Shown here: positions 44,833 through 48,460 of the stretch, piece by piece | Layout: each line of letters starts with the position of its first letter | Numbering within the stretch: the stretch's first letter is position 1 | Source of the DNA: Gammaproteobacteria bacterium | GTDB lineage: Bacteria; Pseudomonadota; Gammaproteobacteria; HK1 | Assembly (NCBI GenBank): GCA_022826505.1 | Contig: JAJDUQ010000268.1 | Location: forward strand, 1-48,460 | Length of the DNA stretch: 48,460 nucleotides | Direction of reading: 5' to 3' | Translations under genes and position numbers: made by a program | The notes under the pieces: model-generated | The model's input: the letters and a program-made list of their open reading frames with translations, nothing else | The model's database searches: none | Told to the model about the DNA's origin: nothing

Positions 44833-45990
44833 TCACGTGGCAAGGTCATGCTCGTCAGCGCCCTGAGGCGCACCTGAATCGTCGCGGCTCGGCGCCGGCT
44901 CCGCGATCGCCAGGCCGCCCGGGACGTGCACCGTCGAGGTCGGGTAGGCAATTTCGGCACCGTGCCGCTCGATGATCTCGATGATGCGCAGCAACACGTC
45001 CTGCTTCACCCGGTGGTACTCCGCCCAGGCCTTGGTGCGCGTGTAGCAGTAGATGAAGAAGTCGAGCGACGATGGCGCGAAGGCGTTGAAGTTCACCATC
45101 AGGAAGTTGTCGGTGTCGACTTCTTCGTGCGTTCGCAGCATCGCGTCGACCTCGGCGACGATGGCGCCCATCACCCCCGCATCGTCGTACCGGATACCGA
45201 TGGTTTCGTAGATCCGGCGATTGTGCATGCGCGAGGGGTTCTCCACCGCGATGTTCGCGAACGCACTGTTCGGGATGTAGAGCGGACGCGTGTCGAATCC
45301 GCGGATGATGGTCTGGCGCCATCCGATTTGTTCCACCGTGCCCTCGATCTCCCGATCGGGCGAGCGAATCCAGTCTCCGACCGCGAACGGTCGGTCGAGA
45401 TAGATCATCAGCCCGCCGAAGAAGTTGGCGAGCAGGTCCTTCGCCGCGAATCCGACCGCGATGCCACCGATGCCGCCGAAGGCGAGAACGCCCGATATGC
45501 TGAATCCGAGGGTCTGGAGGGCAACGAGGAAGGCGGTGATCAGCACCGAGAGCCGGAGCAGCTTTGCCACGGCATCGAAGGTGGCTCGGTCGTAGGCTTC
45601 GCCTTTCGCCTGCTTGTCGGCAATGAAGTTGGCTTCGGCGATCCGGATGAATCGCACCGCGAACCATGTGACTGTCGCGATGATGCCGACGTCGCGGATG
45701 GGGCCGACCGCCTCGAAGATTGCGGCGCCCGCCTCGTTCTGAATGACCTCGATTGCGAATGCGATCCCCGCGATCCAGACGAACGCGCGCAAGGGGGGAC
45801 CCAGCGCCTCGACGAAGCTCTCGTCCCAGACACTGGGGGTGCGCGCGAACGTGGCGTGCAGCCGCGCGAGGAAGCGTCTCGCTCCGAATGCGAGCACCGC
45901 GGTCGCAAGGACGACCACGAACACCTGCACGACCCACGAATCGAGGCCGATGGCGCTCAGATATCCGGATACGGTTTCGGTTCCGTTCAT
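44833..45990 (-). CDS. MscS-family mechanosensitive channel
   Basis: Inner-membrane protein of 385 residues. Helices lie at about 18-38, 66-86 and 96-115, and the pore-lining helix is near 165-195 (GGIGGIAVGFAAKDLLANFFGG). The MscS beta-domain (DWIRSPDREIEGTVEQIGWR) and the C-terminal alpha/beta part follow. It is a mid-size family member opening under membrane tension to release solutes on osmotic downshift. The last 25 residues are acidic and disordered. It is co-directional with phaC but 271 bases away. Confidence 0.9.
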   Translation of the reverse strand: MNGTETVSGYLSAIGLDSWVVQVFVVVLATAVLAFGARRFLARLHATFARTPSVWDESFVEALGPPLRAFVWIAGIAFAIEVIQNEAGAAIFEAVGPIRDVGIIATVTWFAVRFIRIAEANFIADKQAKGEAYDRATFDAVAKLLRLSVLITAFLVALQTLGFSISGVLAFGGIGGIAVGFAAKDLLANFFGGLMIYLDRPFAVGDWIRSPDREIEGTVEQIGWRQTIIRGFDTRPLYIPNSAFANIAVENPSRMHNRRIYETIGIRYDDAGVMGAIVAEVDAMLRTHEEVDTDNFLMVNFNAFAPSSLDFFIYCYTRTKAWAEYHRVKQDVLLRIIEIIERHGAEIAYPTSTVHVPGGLAIAEPAPSRDDSGAPQGADEHDLAT

Positions 45991-46367
45991 GAATCTCGCG
46001 ATTGCGTGGCGATGGGTATCGGCGTGCGGCGCGGTGGCTCGGGTCGTGAATCGCCGAGCATGACACGATTATGCAAGAATCCGACCCGTCATTTGAGATT
46101 GCGGCGGAGATGGGCGGGACTTCGCTCCGGTCGCCGGGGAATTGCGTACACCGAGCCGAAGTCGATTCGAGGGGTTCCGAATCCGGGACACCCGGAAGGC
46201 AGTCGGCAGCTTTCCGGTCTCGCACGAAAAGATTTTCAAACCGCGCCCCGTCCGTTGTCTCTCCATCGGCTGCCGGAGCGCGACGCGGGCCGACCCGACG
46301 CAACGCCTGGAGACGAGGGAGCCATGCAGAAGCAGGGAGTCGGAGCCAAGGAGTCGGAGCCGGACCC
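45991..46367. other. 377-bp divergent gap between MscS and VOC genes
   Basis: No gene is supported. It must carry the channel promoter (leftward) and the promoter of the VOC/enoyl-CoA hydratase pair (rightward). A short open frame from ATG 46324 precedes the chosen VOC start in a different frame and shows no similarity. Confidence 0.4.
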
Positions 46368-47321
46368 ATGCGGCGCTCCAGCGTGAATGCGCCTCCGCTG
46401 GCCTGTGTCGCGGTGGTCGTCGACGATCCCGACCGGGTCGCGACGACTTTCGAGCGCGACCTGGGACTACCCCGCACCGAGGCCCCGGCTCCGGGCGGTG
46501 CGATCCCGTGGATCGCGGTCGGAGAGAGCGCGATAGCGCTGTTCGGGCACGGCCACGAATTCGTGGGTGGCGCCGCGAGAAGCGGAGTTCACCACATCGC
46601 CATCGCCACCCCGAATCCGGCCGCCCGCGCGGCCGATTGCGGATTCGACCGCGTCGAGGTGTCGCCGGGTCTCGGCGGGCGCGGCCAGGTGGAGCTCCCG
46701 GCTCGCGAAACGTGCGGCATCGTGACCCGGCTGTGCGAGCCGGCAGGGGCGGGAGCGGTCGCCGGCACGAGTGGCCATGTCGAGCGCATCGATCACATCG
46801 GGGTCGCGAGCGCGGACAATCGGGCGGCCGGCGCGGTGTTCACCGATCGCCTCGGATGCCCCGTCGAGAGCACCCAGACCGACTTCGAGATCTCGCAGCC
46901 GATCGAGAGCTTCACTTCGGACAAGTACGGCGTCGTGTACCACAGCCGGCCTCCGGAGCCCATCGGCGGACTGCGGGTGAGCTTTCTGTCCGTCGGCGAT
47001 TGCGAGCTGGAGCTGCTGCAGCCGTTCGATCCGCGTCGCACCGGGCAGGGAACGGAAGGACCGCAGCGGGGTGCGCCGGGCAACACCCGCGGCGACAAGG
47101 GCGCGATTGCGCGCTACATCGAACGGCGCGGTCCCGGGCTGCATCACCTGGCGCTGAAGACGCCGGATATCGACGCTGCGCTTGCCCGACTTTCCGAGGC
47201 TGAGCATCGGGTCATCGATCGCGTGGGTCGGCCCGGCTCGCGCCGGGCGCGAATCGGCTTCGTTCACCCCGCGTCTCTGGGTGGTCTGCTGCTGCACTTC
47301 GTGGAGCGCGATGAGTTCTGA
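46368..47321 (+). CDS. Tandem VOC-domain protein (HPPD / methylmalonyl-CoA epimerase-like)
   Basis: Protein of about 317 residues with two vicinal-oxygen-chelate halves. The second half (about 140-317) has DHIGVASADNRAAGAVF, LELLQPFD and GPGLHHLALKTPDID, giving the His/Glu/His metal ligands in the manner of methylmalonyl-CoA epimerase. The first half also begins with a beta-alpha-beta VOC pattern (CVAVVVDDPDRVATTFERDL) and has VHHIAIATPN. 4-Hydroxyphenylpyruvate dioxygenase also has two halves, but its C-terminal iron signature is not evident. It overlaps the next gene by 11 bases, so it probably acts on a CoA ester in the same pathway. A GTG at 46383 is an alternative start. Confidence 0.75.
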   Translation: MRRSSVNAPPLACVAVVVDDPDRVATTFERDLGLPRTEAPAPGGAIPWIAVGESAIALFGHGHEFVGGAARSGVHHIAIATPNPAARAADCGFDRVEVSPGLGGRGQVELPARETCGIVTRLCEPAGAGAVAGTSGHVERIDHIGVASADNRAAGAVFTDRLGCPVESTQTDFEISQPIESFTSDKYGVVYHSRPPEPIGGLRVSFLSVGDCELELLQPFDPRRTGQGTEGPQRGAPGNTRGDKGAIARYIERRGPGLHHLALKTPDIDAALARLSEAEHRVIDRVGRPGSRRARIGFVHPASLGGLLLHFVERDEF

Positions 47322-48093
47322 CGTCGTGACCACGGAGCGGATCGGATCCGCGCTGGTGGCAACAATCGATCGGGAATCGTCCGGCAACGCCATCAGCCGC
47401 GAAGTCGTCGCCGGTCTGGCCGCGAGCGTGCGCGAGGCGGAATCAGCGGAAGGACTTGCGGCATTCGTCGTCACCGGACGGGGTGGAAAATTCTTCGCGG
47501 CGGGCGGCGATCTCAAGCAGTACCGGGAGATCCGCACGCGCAGCGATCTGGCGGACGCGTTCGCGCACCCCCGTGCGCTCATGGACGCCATGGAGGCGCT
47601 CCCTGTTCCAGTCATCGCAGCCATCAACGGCTACGCGCTCGGTGGGGGTGCGGAGCTCGCGCTCGCCGCCGACTTGCGTATCGCATCGGAGAACGCGCGC
47701 ATCGGATTCCCCTACGTGAAGCTCGGCCTCGTCGCGGGATGGGACGGGATGGAGCGCCTCGCCCGGAGTTGCGGCTACGGGCACGCGATGCATCTGCTGC
47801 TCACCGGCGAGGCAATCGGTGCGGCGCAGGCGGAGCGTATCGGCCTCGTGAACGAGGTCGTCTCAGGCGACGTTCTCGAGCGTGCACTCTCCTGGGCGGA
47901 ACGATTCTCGGGGTACGCGCCGCTCGCGCTGCACGCCACCAAGACGATGCTGCGACGCGCGTTCACCGATTCCGCGGCATCGGCGCGGGAGGAGGCAAGG
48001 GCGCGGTTCGCCGATCTGTGGGTCAGCGAGGATCATCGCGAGGCGGAAGCGGCGTTCGTGGAGAAGCGGCGGCCGAGGTTCAGGGGCCGGTAG
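47311..48093 (+). CDS. Enoyl-CoA hydratase/isomerase-family protein
   Basis: Crotonase-fold protein of 260 residues. CoA/oxyanion-hole segments are present: FFAAGGDLKQYREI and INGYALGGGAELALAADLRI. At the two positions where classical hydratases carry catalytic Glu, the sequence reads PYVKLGLVAGWDGMERLARS, so neither standard glutamate is in place. It may thus be a decarboxylase, isomerase or thioesterase-type crotonase rather than a hydratase. Coupled by an 11-base overlap to the VOC gene. Confidence 0.88.
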   Translation: MSSDVVTTERIGSALVATIDRESSGNAISREVVAGLAASVREAESAEGLAAFVVTGRGGKFFAAGGDLKQYREIRTRSDLADAFAHPRALMDAMEALPVPVIAAINGYALGGGAELALAADLRIASENARIGFPYVKLGLVAGWDGMERLARSCGYGHAMHLLLTGEAIGAAQAERIGLVNEVVSGDVLERALSWAERFSGYAPLALHATKTMLRRAFTDSAASAREEARARFADLWVSEDHREAEAAFVEKRRPRFRGR

Positions 48094-48349
48094 GAATCGG
48101 CCGCCTTTCGCGCGACGCGGGTTCGGGACCGAGCATCCGGACCGCGCTTCGATGGCGGGTGCCGACGGCGTGAGCACCATGCGTACGAGCCGCGAGGCAG
48201 TGTCGTACAACCACAAGGTAACAACCCCCGAATCCAGTCCGTTCCGCCCCGCCTGACTCGTCCGTCACCCCGCGCAACGAGATCATCCGCATCAGCCTTT
48301 CGCGCGCGTGCGCGCGAGCGAGGGTGCACGTCAGATTTGTGGTATGAGG

Positions 48350-48460
48350 TCATGATGTTGCAGCTTGGCGCTCCCAGTAGTCGTCGAAGCGGTTGCTGGT
48401 GATGGCGCATCGCAGGGCGATGATGGCGTTGGCGCCATCAACGCTCCAGTGCATGCCACC
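48350..48460 (-). mobile_element. ISKra4-like transposase, C-terminal end only
   Basis: The last 36 codons of a leftward gene entering from the right edge: GGMHWSVDGANAIIALRCAI, then TSNRFDDYWERQ and a stop. The WSV-GANAIIALRC-DYWE pattern is the usual C-terminus of ISKra4-family transposases. The remainder, and any terminal inverted repeat on that side, lie outside the window. The 256 bases between it and the crotonase gene show no gene. Confidence 0.75.

Overview
This window is a GC-rich (visibly well above 60% by eye) bacterial chromosome segment, most likely from a sulfur-oxidising gammaproteobacterium. The lineage call rests on a DUF1820 gene, a Coq7-type ubiquinone hydroxylase, DsbB, and the rhlB / trxA-rho arrangement known from Escherichia coli. 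The sulfur call rests on sat plus aprMBA. Ectoine hydrolase/creatinase-like, creatininase-like, amidase and class I PHA synthase genes suggest a marine or host-associated heterotroph or mixotroph. Genus cannot be fixed from the sequence. No rRNA, tRNA or CRISPR array was found.

Layout. 1-2.8 kb: a truncated family-5 solute-binding protein gene divergent from two spermidine-type ABC permease genes. 2.9-5.5 kb: toxin-antitoxin territory, with a collapsed Phd/PIN module, an AAA/DUF4143 ATPase, and an intact AbrB-PIN pair. 5.5-9.0 kb: amidase, bacteriohemerythrin and a DMT exporter. 9.1-15.9 kb: the sulfur block. A LysR-type regulator is divergent from sat, and a candidate operator and promoter lie between them. 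sat converges on aprMBA across a perfect inverted repeat. Upstream of aprM come an unknown gene and a fossil fragment of a second aprA. 16-24 kb: nitroreductase, a coiled-coil/HTH regulator, rho, trxA, rhlB, a carboxylesterase, a cysteine-dioxygenase-like cupin and hemB. 24.3-26.5 kb: an M24 protein lacking metal ligands and a dienelactone hydrolase.

25.6-33.8 kb is an accessory, scarred region. It has palindromic repeats, two Rpn/PD-(D/E)XK nuclease genes and a fragment of a third, an orphan XRE antitoxin, a HEPN-CBS fusion gene and a large secreted Sel1-peptidoglycan-binding-trypsin protein. A fossil of the same protease tail directly abuts the HEPN-CBS gene on its other side. This is the best candidate for an undescribed system.

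33.8-48.1 kb returns to metabolism: pterin carbinolamine dehydratase, a dsbB-aminotransferase-sulfotransferase operon, an SDR lacking its tyrosine, creatininase-like, DUF1820, DUF1992-CYTH, coq7, metY with a CoA-binding partner, phaC with an unusual insertion, an MscS channel, and a VOC/enoyl-CoA hydratase pair. The right edge holds the tail of an ISKra4-like transposase.

How the parts fit: AprBA and Sat would oxidise sulfite via APS to sulfate with ATP formation, AprM providing a membrane link for electrons. MetY and the cupin handle organic sulfur. rhlB, trxA and rho are housekeeping. PhaC stores carbon.
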